Shown here: positions 1-11,175 of the stretch, one piece after another
Layout: each line of letters opens with the position of its first letter
How positions within the stretch are numbered: position 1 is the first letter of the stretch
From: Cherax quadricarinatus
Taxonomy: Eukaryota > Arthropoda > Malacostraca > Decapoda > Parastacidae
Length of the DNA stretch: 64,000 nt
NCBI RefSeq assembly: GCF_038502225.1
Contig: NC_091355.1
Location: 11,682,115 to 11,746,114, forward strand
Direction of reading: 5' to 3'
Translations under genes and position numbers: made by a program
The notes under the pieces: generated by a model
Told to the model about the DNA's origin: nothing
The model's input: the letters and a program-made list of their open reading frames with translations, nothing else
The model's database searches: none

Positions 1-252
1 AGTTGAAGACACAAATGAGTCAGAGAGATAGTAGGAAGTATTTCTTCAGTCATAGAGTTGTAAGGCAGTGGAATAGCCTAGAAAATGACGTAGTGGAGGC
101 AGGAACCATACACAGTTTTAAGACGAGGTTTGATAAAGCTCATGGAGCGGGGAGAGAGAGGGCCTAGTAGCAACCGGTGAAGAGGCGGGGCCAGGAGCTA
201 GGACTCGACCCCTGCAACCACAAATAGGTGAGTACAAATAGGTGAGTACACA
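1..252 (+). mobile_element. 3' end of a CR1/jockey-like LINE (5' part outside the window)
   Basis: The frame from base 3 is open for 54 codons to a TAG at 165-167. It encodes the C-terminal tail of the LINE ORF2 family seen complete elsewhere here, with the recognisable pieces RKYFFSHRVV, WNSL, DVVEAG and IHSF. The family 3' UTR follows (gaagaggcggggccaggag, about 180-200) and then two copies of the tail motif AGGTGAGTACA. Related copies are at 8.4, 31.0, 44.7, 58.0 and 59.7 kb. The left end is cut by the window. It is probably a non-autonomous remnant, because no upstream RT can be seen. Confidence 0.85.
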
Positions 253-673
253 CTAAACTCAGCAAGTCTTAGCTCCTTGGATTTAAATGACTTCCATTAA
301 ATTTCATATATTGTTACTATTCTGAATATTATTTCACTGGTTTCCAGAAATTCTTAATGTTTCCAGAAAAAACCCGCACGTTCCATCACCTTACTAATCT
401 CTCTTTCCTAAGCAATTTCTTATGATCGCTGCCTTGTTATAGCGACTTGTAGATAAATATATGCTAGATGAGGCACTTCATTTCGGATATTAATTAGAGA
501 AAAGGAGAAAGTGTTGAAATAAGAGGTATATTAATATTACAAAAGTTATCCCTGAAAGCCAGTGGATTTTTGCTTTGTTTTTGTGTCATGGCTTCGTGAA
601 ATGCAAATTTTCCCGCTTATTAAAGGTGGCTGTCCTTTTTCCCAATATTTTCCACTACTGTCCCAGTGTATTC
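253..673. other. no recognisable gene
   Basis: AT-rich unique-looking DNA between the LINE end and the 43-bp array. The short open frame at 575-763 runs into the array and has no recognisable domain. Confidence 0.5.
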
Positions 674-3673
674 GTGATAGCTGACAGCGTTGTTGGTGCG
701 TTACTAACCAACACTGGTGATAGCTGGCAGCGTTGTTGTTGCATTAGTAATCAACACTGGTGATAGCTGGCAGCGTTGTTGGTGCGTTAGTAACCAACAC
801 TGGTGATAGCTGGCAGCGTTGTTGGTGCATTAGTAACCAACACTGGTGATAGCTGGCAGCGTTGTTGGTGCATTAGTAACCAACACTGGTGATAGCTGGC
901 AGCGTTGTTGGTGCATTAGTAACAACACTGGTGATAGCTGGCAGCGTTGTTGGTGCATTAGTAACCAACACTGGTGATAGCTGGCAGCGTTGTTGGTGCA
1001 TTAGTAACCAACACTGGTGATAGCTGGCAGCGTTGTTGGTGCATTAGTAACCAACACTGGTGATAGCTGGCAGCGTTGTTGGTGCATTAGTAACCAACAC
1101 TGGTGATAGCTGGCAGCGTTGTTCGTGCATTAGTAACCAACACTGGTGATAGCTGGCAGCGTTGTTGGTACGTTACTAACCAACACTGGTGATAGCTGGC
1201 AGCGTTGTTGGTACGTTACTAACCAACACTGGTGATAGCTGACAGCGTTGTTGGTGCGTTACTAACCAACACTGGTGATAGCTGACAGCGTTGTTGGTGC
1301 GTTACTAATCAACACTGGTGATAGATGACAGCATTGTTGGTGCGTTACTAACCAACACTGGTGATAGCTGACAGCGTTGTTGGTGCGTTACTAACCAACA
1401 TTGGTGATAGCTGACAGCGTTGTTGGTGCGTTACTAACCAACACTGGTGATAGCTGACAGCGTTGTTGGTGCGTTACTAACCAACACTGGTAATAGCTGA
1501 CAGCGTTGTTGGTGCGTTACTAACCAACACTGGTGATAGCTGACAGCGTTGTTGGTGCGTTACTAACCAACACTGGTGATAGCTGGCAGCGTTGTTGGTG
1601 CGTTACTAACCAACACTGGTGATAGCTGACAGCGTTGTTGGTGCGTTAGTAACCAACACTGGTGATAGCTGGCAGCGTTGTTGGTGCGTTACTAACCAAC
1701 ACTGGTGATAGCTGACAGCGTTGTTGGTGCGTTACTAACCAACACTGGTGATAGCTGGCAGCGTTGTTGGTGCGTTACTAACCAACACTGGTGATAGCTG
1801 ACAGCGTTGTTGGTGCGTTACTAACCAACACTGGTGATAGCTGACAGCGTTGTTGGTGCGTTACTAACACTGGTGATAGCTGGCAGCGTTGTTGGTGCGT
1901 TACTAACCAACACTGGTGATAGCTGGCAGCGTTGTTGGTGCGTTACTAACCAACACTGGTGATAGCTGGCAGCGTTGTTGGTGCGTTACTAACCAACACT
2001 GGCGATAGCTGACAGCGTTGTTGGTGCATTAGTAACCAACACTGGTGATAGCTGACAGCGTTGTTGGTGCGTTACTAACCAACACTGGTGATAGCTGACA
2101 GCGTTGTTGGTGCGTTACTAACCAACACTGGTGATAGCTGACAGCGTTCTTGGTGCGTTACTAACCAACACTGGTGATAGCTGACAGCGTTGTTGGTGCA
2201 TTAGTAACCAACACTGGTGATAGCTGACAGCGTTGTTGGTGCGTTACTAACCAACACTGGTGATAGCTGACAGCGTTGTTGGTGCGTTACTAACCAACAC
2301 TGGTGATAGCTGACAGCGTTGTTGGTGCGTTACTAACCAACACTGGTGATAGCTGACAGCGTTGTTGGTGCATTAGTAACCAACACTGGTGATAGCTGAC
2401 AGCGTTGTTGTTGCGTTAGTAACCAACACTGGTGATAGCTGACAGCGTTGTTGGTGCGTTACTAACCAACACTGGTGATAACTGGCAGCGTTGTTGGTGC
2501 ATTAGTAACCAACACTGGTGATAGCTGGCAGCGTTGTTGTTGCATTAGTAACCAACACTGGTGATAGCTGGCAGCGTTGTTGCATTAGTAACCAACACTG
2601 GTGATAGCTGGCAGCGTTGTTGGTGAATTAGTAACCAACACTGGTGATAGCTGGCAGCGTTGTTGGTGCACTAGTAACCAACACTGGTGATAGCTGGCAG
2701 CGTTGTTGTTGCATTAGTAACCAACACTGGTGATAACTGGCAGCGTTGTTGGTGCATTAGTAACCAACACTGGTGATAGCTGGCAGCGTTGTTGGTGCGT
2801 TAGTAACCAACACTGGTGATAGCTGGCAGCGTTGTTGGTGCATTAGTAACCAACACTGGTGATAGCTGGCAGCGTTGTTGGTACGTTACTAACCAACACT
2901 GGTGATAGCTGGCAGCGTTGTTGGTGCGTTACTAACCAACACTGGTGATAGCTGGCAGCGTTGTTGGTGCGTTACTAACCAACACTGGTGATAGCTGGCA
3001 GCGTTGTTGGTGCGTTACTAACCAACACTGGTGATAGCTGGCAGCGTTGTTGGTGCGTTACTAATCAACACTGGTGATAACTGGCAGCGTTGTTGGTGCA
3101 TTAGTAACCAACACTGGTGATAGCTGGCAGCGTTGTTTTTGCATTAGTAACCAACACTGGTGATAGCTGGCAGCGTTGTTGGTGCATTAGTAACCAACAC
3201 TGGTGATAGCTGGCAGCGTTGTTGGTGCATTAGTAACCAACACTGGTGATAGCTGGCAGCGTTGTTGGTGCATTAGTAACCAACACTGGTGATAGCTGGC
3301 AGCGTTGTTGGTGCATTAATAACCAACACTGGTGATAGCTGGCAGCGTTGTTGGTGCGTTACTAACCAACACTGGTGATAGCTGGCAGCGTTGTTGGTGC
3401 GTTACTAACCAACACTGGTGATAACTGGCAGCGTTGTTGGTGCATTAGTAACCAACACTGGTGATAGCTGGCAGCGTTGTTGGTGCGTTATTAACCAACA
3501 CTGGTGATAGCTGGCAGCGTTGTTGGCGCGTTACTAACCAACACTGGTGATAGCTGGCAGCGTTGTTGGTGCGTTACTAACCAACACTGGTGATAACTGG
3601 CAGCGTTGTTGGTGCGTTACTAACCAACACTGGTGATAACTGGCAGCGTTGTTGGTGCGTTAGTAACCAACAC
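674..3673. repeat. 43-bp minisatellite, about 69 copies
   Basis: The unit contains CACTGGTGATAGCTG and GTTGTTGGTGC; spacing between successive CACTGGT motifs is 43 bp. Two main sub-variants alternate in blocks: GCATTAGTAA with CTGGCAG, and GCGTTACTAA with CTGACAG. A few units have small deletions (about 922, 1866 and 2580). Each unit holds a 7-bp inverted repeat TGTTGGT/ACCAACA around the variable centre. It is non-coding by any evidence I can see. Confidence 0.97.
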
Positions 3674-3900
3674 TTGAGGTAGCTGACAGTGTTGTTGGCG
3701 CGGAGCTAGCAACACTCCAGGTAGCTGACAGTGTTGTTGGCGCGGAGCTAGCAAGCAACACTCCAGGTAGCTGACAGTGTTGTTGGCGCGGAGCTAGCAA
3801 GCAACACTCCAGGTAGCTGACAGTGTTGTTGGCGCGGAGATAGCAAGTAACACTCCAGGTAGCTGACAGTGTTGTTGGCGCGGAGGTAGCAAGCAGCATC
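3674..3900. repeat. 46-bp derivative array, about 5 copies
   Basis: Units share TAGCTGACAG and GTTGTTGG with the preceding 43-bp array, but carry GCGCGGAGCTAGCAAGCAA and CACTCCAGG instead of the GTTACTAACC part. This looks like a diverged edge of the same satellite, with a longer period. The minus-strand open frame here (3660-3914) is a repeat artefact. Confidence 0.9.
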
Positions 3901-4281
3901 GGGGTTTTAATCAAACCGCAATTGCGGTTCTGGCCAGCGTCCTTTCATCACTGTCTGCTGTGCAAAACAGTAATCTAGCCGCTCACACATGATATATATT
4001 TTACACCGTAGAATTTACAGGTTAAGAGGTGTTATCCTGCATTACGTGGCATCACCGGCGGATATCTTGTGAGAACGACACAAAGAACGTGGAGAGCAGA
4101 TTGACGACAGTTTGAAGAATAAAGATTTGATTTGAATCGTGAATTTTTAATGTGTATGGAGTGTGGTGAAATATTTGCATAGATCTGTGAGCGAGGTTGA
4201 CCAAACGTGAGGTAAGATGGAGCATCAGTAGCACGGTCCTTATGGAACACCTGTAATAAAGTTGGTAGAATTACCGACAAT
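3901..4281. other. unique DNA ending in a lone diverged 43-bp-array unit
   Basis: No gene seen. Bases 4213-4253 (taagatggagcatcagtagc and following) match the unit of the array at 4438-4706, so the palindrome at 4282-4437 lies within or at the edge of that array. Confidence 0.5.
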
Positions 4282-4437
4282 ATGTAAAGTAAAAGGACAC
4301 AAGTGCAACTAATGTGACATTTATTGTGGCAACGTTTCGCTCTCCAGGAGCGAAATGGCTTGATAAAGCTCCTGGAGAGCGAAACGTTGCCACAATAAAT
4401 GTCACATTAGTTGCACTTGTGTCCTTTTACTTTACAT
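4282..4437. mobile_element. foldback element: perfect 70-bp inverted repeat with 16-bp loop
   Basis: Arms 4282-4351 and 4368-4437 are exact reverse complements over all 70 bases by hand comparison; the loop is 4352-4367. The right arm plus loop contains TTGATAAA, a 4-bp stem GCTC/GAGC, then GAAACGTT, which is the hairpin pattern shared with copies at 12.8, 22.1, 23.1 and 28.1 kb. There is no coding capacity. It is probably a MITE/foldback formed by two inverted copies of a terminal repeat. Confidence 0.9.
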
Positions 4438-4706
4438 GGAACGCCTGCTTAAGATGAAACATCAGTAGCACGAGCCTTACGGAACATCTGCCCAAGATGG
4501 ATGAGTAGCAGCACAAGCCTTAGGGAACACCTGCACAAGATAGATTAGTAACAGTACGGGACTTAGGGAACACCTGCACAAGATAGATTAGTAACAGTAC
4601 GGGACTTAGGGAACACCTGCACAAGATAGATTAGTAACAGTACGGGACTTAGGGAACACCTGCACAAGATAGATTAGTAACAGTACGGGACTTAGGGAAC
4701 ACCTGT
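4438..4706. repeat. 43-bp tandem array, about 6 copies
   Basis: The last four units (from 4535) are near-identical and contain TTAGTAACAGTACGGGACTT and AGGGAACACCTGC; start-to-start distance is 43 bp. The first two units are diverged. The unit is unrelated in sequence to the 674-3673 array. Confidence 0.9.
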
Positions 4707-5905
4707 CCCGTTGAAGAAAGATTACAGAGTACAAGGTAATTCTCACTAAGCACAGAACAACCTATGAGATAGTATAAGTGAGGGTAATAGGGTGATAACT
4801 GCAAGGATCACGATGGTTATCATGCAACAGGATAGCGAGATAGAACAAAATTGCGATGTCAGGGGAAAGAGAGCTGTTGGGCTTCCCTGTGAAAAAGATT
4901 AATGGAAAAATAAACTTGTTTCCGATAAATAAAAAAAATGGAAAAAAAGGGTCAAATGAGTTAAAATTTTAATGAGACATTTATTAAACTATTAAAAGAA
5001 AAACAAAAATAAACTAATCAAAGTTAAATGTAAAAAAAATAACAAATTAATGGTCAAGTAGATGGGCAAGCACACGTAATGTATCCTGGAGACAAGAGCT
5101 GGAGTTCTACACAAGGTGATGGATCGCAGTATAATGAAGGTAGCCTGTAAACGAGTACAAAGCAGATTAAGAGTACCAAGTTTGACAGGCAGGTCATGGA
5201 TAAGTTGAGTGACGGTTGACCTGGAAGTATAGATACTTAGGGGTTGTCCAGACACTGTCGTAATGTAGAGGAGCTTATGTAGAGACACTGGAAAAGATCC
5301 TTCACATTACTGTACTTAGTCTGTACAATAATAATCGTCCAAGACTATTCGCGTTTTTATGCAGCCAGTAAAATGAAAATAAAAATAGAAACGGTGTTCC
5401 TACCCAGCTTTCTTTCCACGGGGAACCAAGGCATGAGAAAAAGTTATAAATCTGTAATGTTTACAGATAAGGCACAAAGAGAACACTTAACATAGTAAGG
5501 AAGTCTAGTTGGAGTCTTCAGAACGCTAGAATAACCCAACACTGATGAAGACTAATACTGTGGACTGTAGAGCTGGTGTAGGTGAAGTGAGGAGGTAGAA
5601 GTTGCCTCCCCTGAGGAAAAAAAAGTGAAGAAAAACCCCTGTGAATAAAGAGGATCGACGCAATATGAAACAAAAATTAAGAGAATTCCCTCACTTGATG
5701 GCGCTACATAAGACCCCTCTTACGAGACAAAGGCGAAGACGCTAAGAATCAAGCTACAGTCACACTAGTCAAAAATCCTCCGTACCCTTTTTCTTTACAT
5801 ATATATAACGAGGCAATATAGATCCAGGCACTAAGAAGCACTCAGCAATAAGAAAGCGCTAATCAATGACATATTCTATAAATCTTTATTGATACCAAGG
5901 CTATT
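4707..5905. other. no recognisable gene
   Basis: AT-rich low-repeat DNA. A 98-codon minus-strand frame (4992-5288) is compositionally AT-driven and has no motif I recognise. Confidence 0.4.
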
Positions 5906-6072
5906 GAATCAAGACTCACGAAATCGTAATGACACGATTGCAAACAAACCACCACGGGTGGGGTTTGAACCCGCGGTCAGAGAGTCTCAAAACTCAGTGG
6001 CTAACGCGACGGTCTGGAGTTTTGTGACTCTCTGACCGCGGGTTCAAACCCCACCTGTGGTATGGTTTCTGT
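5906..6072. mobile_element. tRNA-derived SINE (family S2) in inverted-repeat configuration
   Basis: Left arm about 5951-5995 and right arm about 6019-6063 are reverse complements with about 2 mismatches in 45 bp. Both contain a pol III B box: GGTTTGAACCC (minus) on the left, GGGTTCAAACCC (plus) on the right. The left part carries the family tail CGTGTCATTACGATTTCGTG on the minus strand. The same tail recurs at about 23.5 and 61.6 kb. The minus strand also shows GTGGCTAACGCG, an A-box-like segment. Confidence 0.75.
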
Positions 6073-6419
6073 TGAATCAACCTAGTTAAGCTGAAGATGC
6101 AAGAATAGAGTAAAAGGAGCAAGATGTTTATAGCTCCAAGAAAAGGCTGGAAGAGATTGAGAGTCTTGAGGCCAAAGAGGAAAGACGTCATCTACATAGT
6201 GAATCCAGAAGGAAAGATGTACCCCAGTAATAGTAAGGACAGTTTCGACATTAGACTTATTATTATTCCTCCTTACTCAAAGTGTGCAGGAGTGCTAACC
6301 CTCTTACTAGTTCCATTTTCTTATTGATGGAAGGTTCAGTATGGTTATTGGGAGACTAATATGGTACTTGGAAACCCACGACTGTATATCTACACAAGGG
6401 TTTGGATATAGAAGGGATC
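6073..6419. other. no recognisable gene
   Basis: Contains a 67-codon plus-strand frame from 6124 with no domain I recognise. It may be the decayed upstream portion of the LINE remnant that follows. Confidence 0.3.
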
Positions 6420-7190
6420 CGTCCCACTATTGATCCTCTTCTCCGGCTCGATACGTAACATGACGAGGCCTTTGTCCAAGGTTGGTTTGTGGTTGCAGTC
6501 TTTTTGGACTTGGAAAAGGCTTATGACATTGCAAGGCGATATCATATCTTATCTCTATTTGCGTGCATAGCCATGTTTCACTTTTTTTCAAGACCTTCGT
6601 GATAGATCGACAATTTAGTGTCTGGAACAGTAAAACACTTCGCTAGACTTTGTTCAAGGAGGTGTTCCACGGTGGTATGATCTTACAAGAACCTGTTTGC
6701 TAATTATTAATGATTTAGCCTTAGTATTACCTAAGGGAATATTGTTCTCTTTATATACGGATGATTTTGCCCCTGCTTGTGCAGTCACAAACATCAGCAA
6801 ATGTCCATCTTCTTACAGACTGCAATTGACTTACGTCCAGCTGGGCTGCGTCACACGGCTTCAAGTTGTCAGTATTCAGAACTTGATCATATTCGCTTGG
6901 CGTTCTGTCATTCCCTGTTTTATACACTCCATGTGTGGTTTCCATATCCCAGTCTGCCAAAATGTTAAATTTCTGGGCCTTCACTGTGACTGTAGTGTGC
7001 TATGGAAACTACAAATGACAGCTCTGAAACCTGCATTACATGCATATAATATGAAGACTGTAGAAGACTAAATTTAATGAAAATTTTGTCACATTTTACC
7101 TGGGAAAAAGTGGTTGGTAGACGAGGTCATCATCTTCATAAGGCCTTTGGTTATATTTAAACTTGGTTATTGGGACGAGGTGTATTCATC
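6420..7190 (+). pseudogene. decayed LINE reverse transcriptase (I/jockey group)
   Basis: Translation gives RT motif A as FVVAVFLDLEKAYD (about 6501-6545), then a stop, then a degraded motif B starting GVP (about 6662), and motif C as LYTDDFA (about 6754-6774; the two catalytic Asp are retained). After a frame change, VKFLGL (about 6964) matches the post-catalytic region usual in I/jockey-type RTs. Several stops and at least two frame changes separate these blocks, so the gene is dead. It belongs to a different family from the CR1-like LINE at 40.8-44.8 kb (DLEKAYD versus DCKKAFD; YTDD versus FADD). The RNase H fragment at 20.2 kb could derive from the same family, but the two are 13 kb apart. 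Confidence 0.8.
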
Positions 7191-7802
7191 TGCTTCAAAA
7201 GTTCTTTCCAAGCTTATTGTTGTTCTCCAGGGGATTGTGTCAGTCACTCGGTGTTTATCGTACAGCTTAATATTACTTAGTTAAAAACCCACAGAAAGAC
7301 GTATTTCTAATTTATCTTTTTTACTTTCTTTATCTTAATGACACTGCGACCTGTACAATAATCACAAACATTGGTAAAGCTAAGACTTTCAATCGTTATT
7401 CTTCTTTATTACTAGTCTCCGTCTTCCCCACTGCCAGTATCTCTGGCAGTATAGTTTGTGTAGAGATGTTAATGACATAAAATACAGTGTGGACAGGGAC
7501 AAGTCCACACATCTTAGTGTGCAAGTATCCAGCCTCTTAGAGACATCTCCACGTAAATCTTACAGAATATACCAAAACACTTCATTGTTAGTGAGAAGAT
7601 ATATGATATCTTCATACTGTATCCACATTTTGCATCGACTAAATGAAAAACCGATTTTATTAACGAGTTTGCAACCCAATTACGACCAATATTTTTAGTG
7701 GTAACATGATACCATTTTTTTGGATTGTAGCTCCATACTGTATTGTGAACGTTAGATGTATGAGGTAATTTTAATACATGTAATAACTAATTTGTTTTCG
7801 TG
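7191..7802. other. no recognisable gene
   Basis: AT-rich; an 80-codon frame at 7456-7698 has no recognisable domain. The first 100 bp may still be LINE-derived. Confidence 0.35.
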
Positions 7803-7960
7803 ATGTGACCATGCTCGTTGGGGTCTGATAAAAACCCATCGTGACCTCGGTAATCCTGTTGTTTACGTTACCATACACAGGATGTGCATGGGGGTACACA
7901 ATAAATCAGTCGCTCAGGCGTCGCAACCAAACTAATTCACCCCTGAGCATTTTCAATTAC
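7803..7960 (+). repeat. dispersed repeat family S6, copy 1
   Basis: Shares GACCTCGGTAATC, GGTACACAATAA and a following CAGTCGCTCAGGCG-like block with 16545-16685 in the same order. The two copies are diverged. No coding capacity. Confidence 0.6.
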
Positions 7961-7985
7961 AATCACATGCTGTTGTGTGCAATGA

Positions 7986-8155
7986 CAGAACTAAATCCTT
8001 TGATGGTGTAGGATGCGCTGCGCAGCTGTTTGTTTCCAGAGAGTGAACTAAATCCTATAATGGTGTAGGATTCGCTGCGCAGCTGTTTGTTTTCAGAGTG
8101 GACTAAATCCTATGATAATGTTGATGCGCTGCGCAGCTGTTTGTCTCCAGTGAAT
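7986..8155. repeat. three diverged units of about 55-60 bp
   Basis: Each unit has ACTAAATCCT followed by GCTGCGCAGCTGTTTGT; units start near 7989, 8047 and 8102. Confidence 0.85.
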
Positions 8156-8358
8156 GTGATATAAGGACACTGCCTACACGTAGCTAGTGTTTTCAGGGTA
8201 GAGTTATGCGCACTTCCTGCCTCCACTGTTTCTGGTGTCAGGCAGTCAAATATACGCGTCCTTCCTGAGACTTGAGACTAGCCAGGTGACAGACTGTCAG
8301 GTCCATCCCTTGTGTGATACTCTCATATCAGTCTGTAGCGGGTCACGTAATAATACCA

Positions 8359-8382
8359 GTCTGTGTGTGTGTGTGTGTGTGT
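8359..8382. repeat. (TG)n microsatellite
   Basis: Uninterrupted GT run directly abutting the LINE 3' tail at 8384. Confidence 0.95.
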
Positions 8383-8383
8383 G

Positions 8384-8726
8384 TACTCACGTAGTTGAGG
8401 TTGCAGGGGTCGAGTCCAAGCTCCTGGCCCCGCCTCTTCACTGGTCGCTACTAGGTCACTCTCCCTGAACCTTGAGCTTTATCATACCTCTGCTTTAAGC
8501 CATGTATGGATCCTGCCTCCACTACATCACTTCCCAAACTATTCCACTTCCTGACTGCTCTGTGGCTGAAGAAATACTTCCTAACATCCCTGTGATTCAT
8601 CTGTGTCTTCAACTTCCAACTGTGTCCCCTTGTTACTGTGTCCCATCTCTGGAACATCTTGTCTTTGTCCACCTTGTCAATTCCTCTCAGTATTTTGTAT
8701 GTCGTTATCATGTCCCCCCTATCTCT

Positions 8727-8729
<3 letters not shown>
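8384..8729 (-). mobile_element. 5'-truncated CR1-like LINE, 3' end
   Basis: Read on the minus strand, it encodes GDMITTYKILRGIDKVDKDKMFQ... to a conserved end (KYFFSHRAVRKWNSLGSDVV, then IHGLKQRYDKA), then the family 3' UTR. The coding part is open, so the copy is fairly young. The 5' truncation point at about 8729 abuts an 80-bp (TG)n and the 3' tail abuts another (TG)n at 8359, so the insertion lies inside a CA/TG microsatellite. Confidence 0.9.

Positions 8730-8808
<79 letters not shown>
8730..8808. repeat. (TG)n microsatellite
   Basis: About 39 TG units; on the minus strand this is the (CA)n immediately 5' of the truncated LINE. Confidence 0.97.
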
Positions 8809-8810
<2 letters not shown>

Positions 8811-8989
8811 AACATAACACACACGCTCCACGTCTGAGATATGAAAAGAAAAATACAAATTCTGCTTCGCGGGGAAAAAAAAGGGAGAAACGTTTTCTAT
8901 AAAGATATACAAAATGGAAATTCTTTTTGAAGAAGCGAATATGGGATGATGCGTGAAGTGGCATACGCCTTTCTTCCTCTCACTCTCTC

Positions 8990-9115
8990 TCTCTAGCCCC
9001 CCCTACCACCTCCCCCCTCACAGACACCCACCATCCCCCACCTCCCCTGCCCACCGCCGCCCACTGCCGCCCACTGCCGCCCACTGCCGCCCACTGCCGC
9101 CCACGCCGTCGCCTC
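8990..9115. repeat. C-rich tract and 10-bp tandem
   Basis: CT/CCCC-rich DNA, then about five copies of CCGCCCACTG. Confidence 0.85.
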
Positions 9116-9189
9116 GTTTCTATCGTAGGCTCGTTTATGAATTATCTCAAATATTTACCCTCAAGCTTATTTCCTTTCAATTCTTAGGA

Positions 9190-9240
9190 GCTGCATCACC
9201 CCTACGGGTTTAGCGCTTGCCTGTGAATGTAATAATAATG
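9190..9240 (-). mobile_element. short fragment of (ATT)n-tailed SINE-like repeat
   Basis: CTACGGGTTTAGCGCTT then AATAATAATG resembles the tail region of the SINE at 13.4 and 63.7 kb. It is too short for certainty. Confidence 0.4.
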
Positions 9241-9282
9241 ACAGTTCTAATTTTCGGTTGCCAGTGACAAAACATGAAGCGG

Positions 9283-10061
9283 ATACCTCTCCTAGCAGGT
9301 GCCTCTCCTAGCAGGTGCCTCTCCTAGCAGGTGCCTCTCCTAGCAGGTGCCTCTCCTAGCAGGTGCCTCTCCTAGCAAGTACCTCTCCTAGCAGGTACTT
9401 CCCCTAGCAAGTACCTCTCCTAGCAGGTGCTTCCCCTAGCAAGTACCTCTCCTAGCAGGTACTTCCCCTAGCAAATACCTCTCCTAGCAGGTGCCTCTCC
9501 TAGCAGGTGCCTCTCCTAGCAGGTGCCTCTCCTAGCAGGTACCTCTCCTAGCAGGTACTTCCCCTAGCAAGTACCTCTCCTAGCAGGTGCTTCCCCTAGC
9601 AAGTACCTCTCCTAGCAGGTACTTCCCCTAGCAAATACCTCTCCTAGCAGGTGCCTCTCCTAGCAGGTGCCTCTCCTAGCAGGTGCCTCTCCTAGCAGGT
9701 ACCTCTTTTAGCAGGTACTTCCCCTAGAAAGTACCTCTCCTAGCAGGTGCTTCCCTAGCAAGTACCTCTCCTAGCAGGTGCTTCCCCTAGCAAGTACCTC
9801 TCCTGGCAGGTACTTCCCCTAGTAAATACTTCTCCTAGCAGGTGCTTCCCCTAGCAAGTACCTCTCCTAGCAGGTACTTCCCCTAGCAAGTACCTCTCCT
9901 AGTAGGTGCTTCCCCTAGCAAGTACCTCTCCTAGCAGGTACTTCCCCTAGCAAATACCTCTCCTTGCAGGTGCTTCCCCTAGCAAGCACCTCTCCTAGCA
10001 GATGCTTCCCCTAGCAAGTACCTCTCCTAGCAGGTACTTCCACTAGCAAATACCTCTCCTA
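9283..10061. repeat. 16-bp minisatellite, about 48 copies
   Basis: Basic unit CTCCTAGCAGGTGCCT. A 32-bp higher-order form alternates AGCAGGTACTTCCCCT with AGCAAGTACCTCTCCT through most of the array. Confidence 0.97.
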
Positions 10062-10652
10062 GGGGATCACCCCAGAAGTAATAGCAATGAGAGAGGGAGG
10101 AGGAGGGGGGGTAGGTCCTGGAGAGAGGGAAAAATAGTAACGAGAGATCGAGGGGGGGAAGTTATTGCGGGAAGTAAGGGGGAGGAAAGTAGCAGGGGGA
10201 GGTAGGTGGGGCGTCAAGGTATTGGGGAGAGTAAGGGAGGAGGAGGTTAGCTCCCACCATGAAAGGAGACCAGAAAGACCAGGAAAGGAAAATGAAAGTG
10301 TGGGAGAGAGAGAGGAGGGGAGAGGGGAAGGATGGGGAGGAGAGAAGGGAGAGGTGAGGGGAGGCTGGGCTTTGTATAGGAGCAGACTGAACCTCACCAG
10401 GAATATCACATTACCTTCTGATTCACAAATAATCCGGCCAGAAGCCAGACCTCAAAGGCTACATTACGACAACAGGAATATCTGGTTATATGTTAAGATA
10501 TAGCTGATATAACGCGGTATATGGCGGCTATGTTGGGGGTCATGGTATGTGCAGGTAATCGTATAGCGGTAATGGTGTGGGTTCATAGTCAGTGACGGCT
10601 ATGTTGGGGGTCACGGTAAGTGGGGGTCTTCGGTAATATTCATGTACTAGTA

Positions 10653-10654
<2 letters not shown>
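10062..10654. other. purine-rich DNA and a short direct repeat; no gene
   Basis: 10090-10370 is a G/A-rich tract; the frames in it are low-complexity. CGGCTATGTTGGGGGTCA occurs near 10525 and again near 10597. Confidence 0.5.
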
Positions 10655-10713
<59 letters not shown>

Positions 10714-11082
10714 GTCGTGCCGAGTAGGTAAAATTGGTCAGTTAGCAAGAACTCATTTAAAATTAAGTCCTTTCTAAAATTTACTCTTATAGGTTTATGT
10801 TAATATAAAAATTAATAATATTGTACCAAAAGAACCTCAGAAAACTTATCTAATCTTATTATAACAAGCGCAATTTAATTTAGTGTAATCGAACTAAATA
10901 TATTTTAGATAACAGTACAATAATTTAATAATAAACAAACACAACGAAATATATTTTTTTCGTTAGGTTCAGAAAGATTTTTGGGAAATTATTGCATACA
11001 CAAATTTTCGCTTGCCTTATTCGGCAAGAAGAGCGCTGCTATTTAAGCCAAAATCGCAAGTTTTACACACACACACACACAC

Positions 11083-11170
<88 letters not shown>
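10655..11170. mobile_element. AT-rich MITE-like element inside a (TA)n microsatellite
   Basis: A 350-bp AT-rich body (10711-11063) is flanked by (TA)n on both sides (10659-10710 and 11087-11170). The left end reads TGTCGTGCCGAGTAGGTAAA. The right end, GCGCTGCTATTTAAGCC through GCAAGTTTTAC, runs into (CA)n and then (TA)n. From memory this resembles a TA-flanked repeat common in decapod genomes whose two ends are inverted (GTCGTGCC...GGCACGAC); here the right terminus appears to be replaced by (CA)n. Confidence 0.6.
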
Positions 11171-11175
<5 letters not shown>

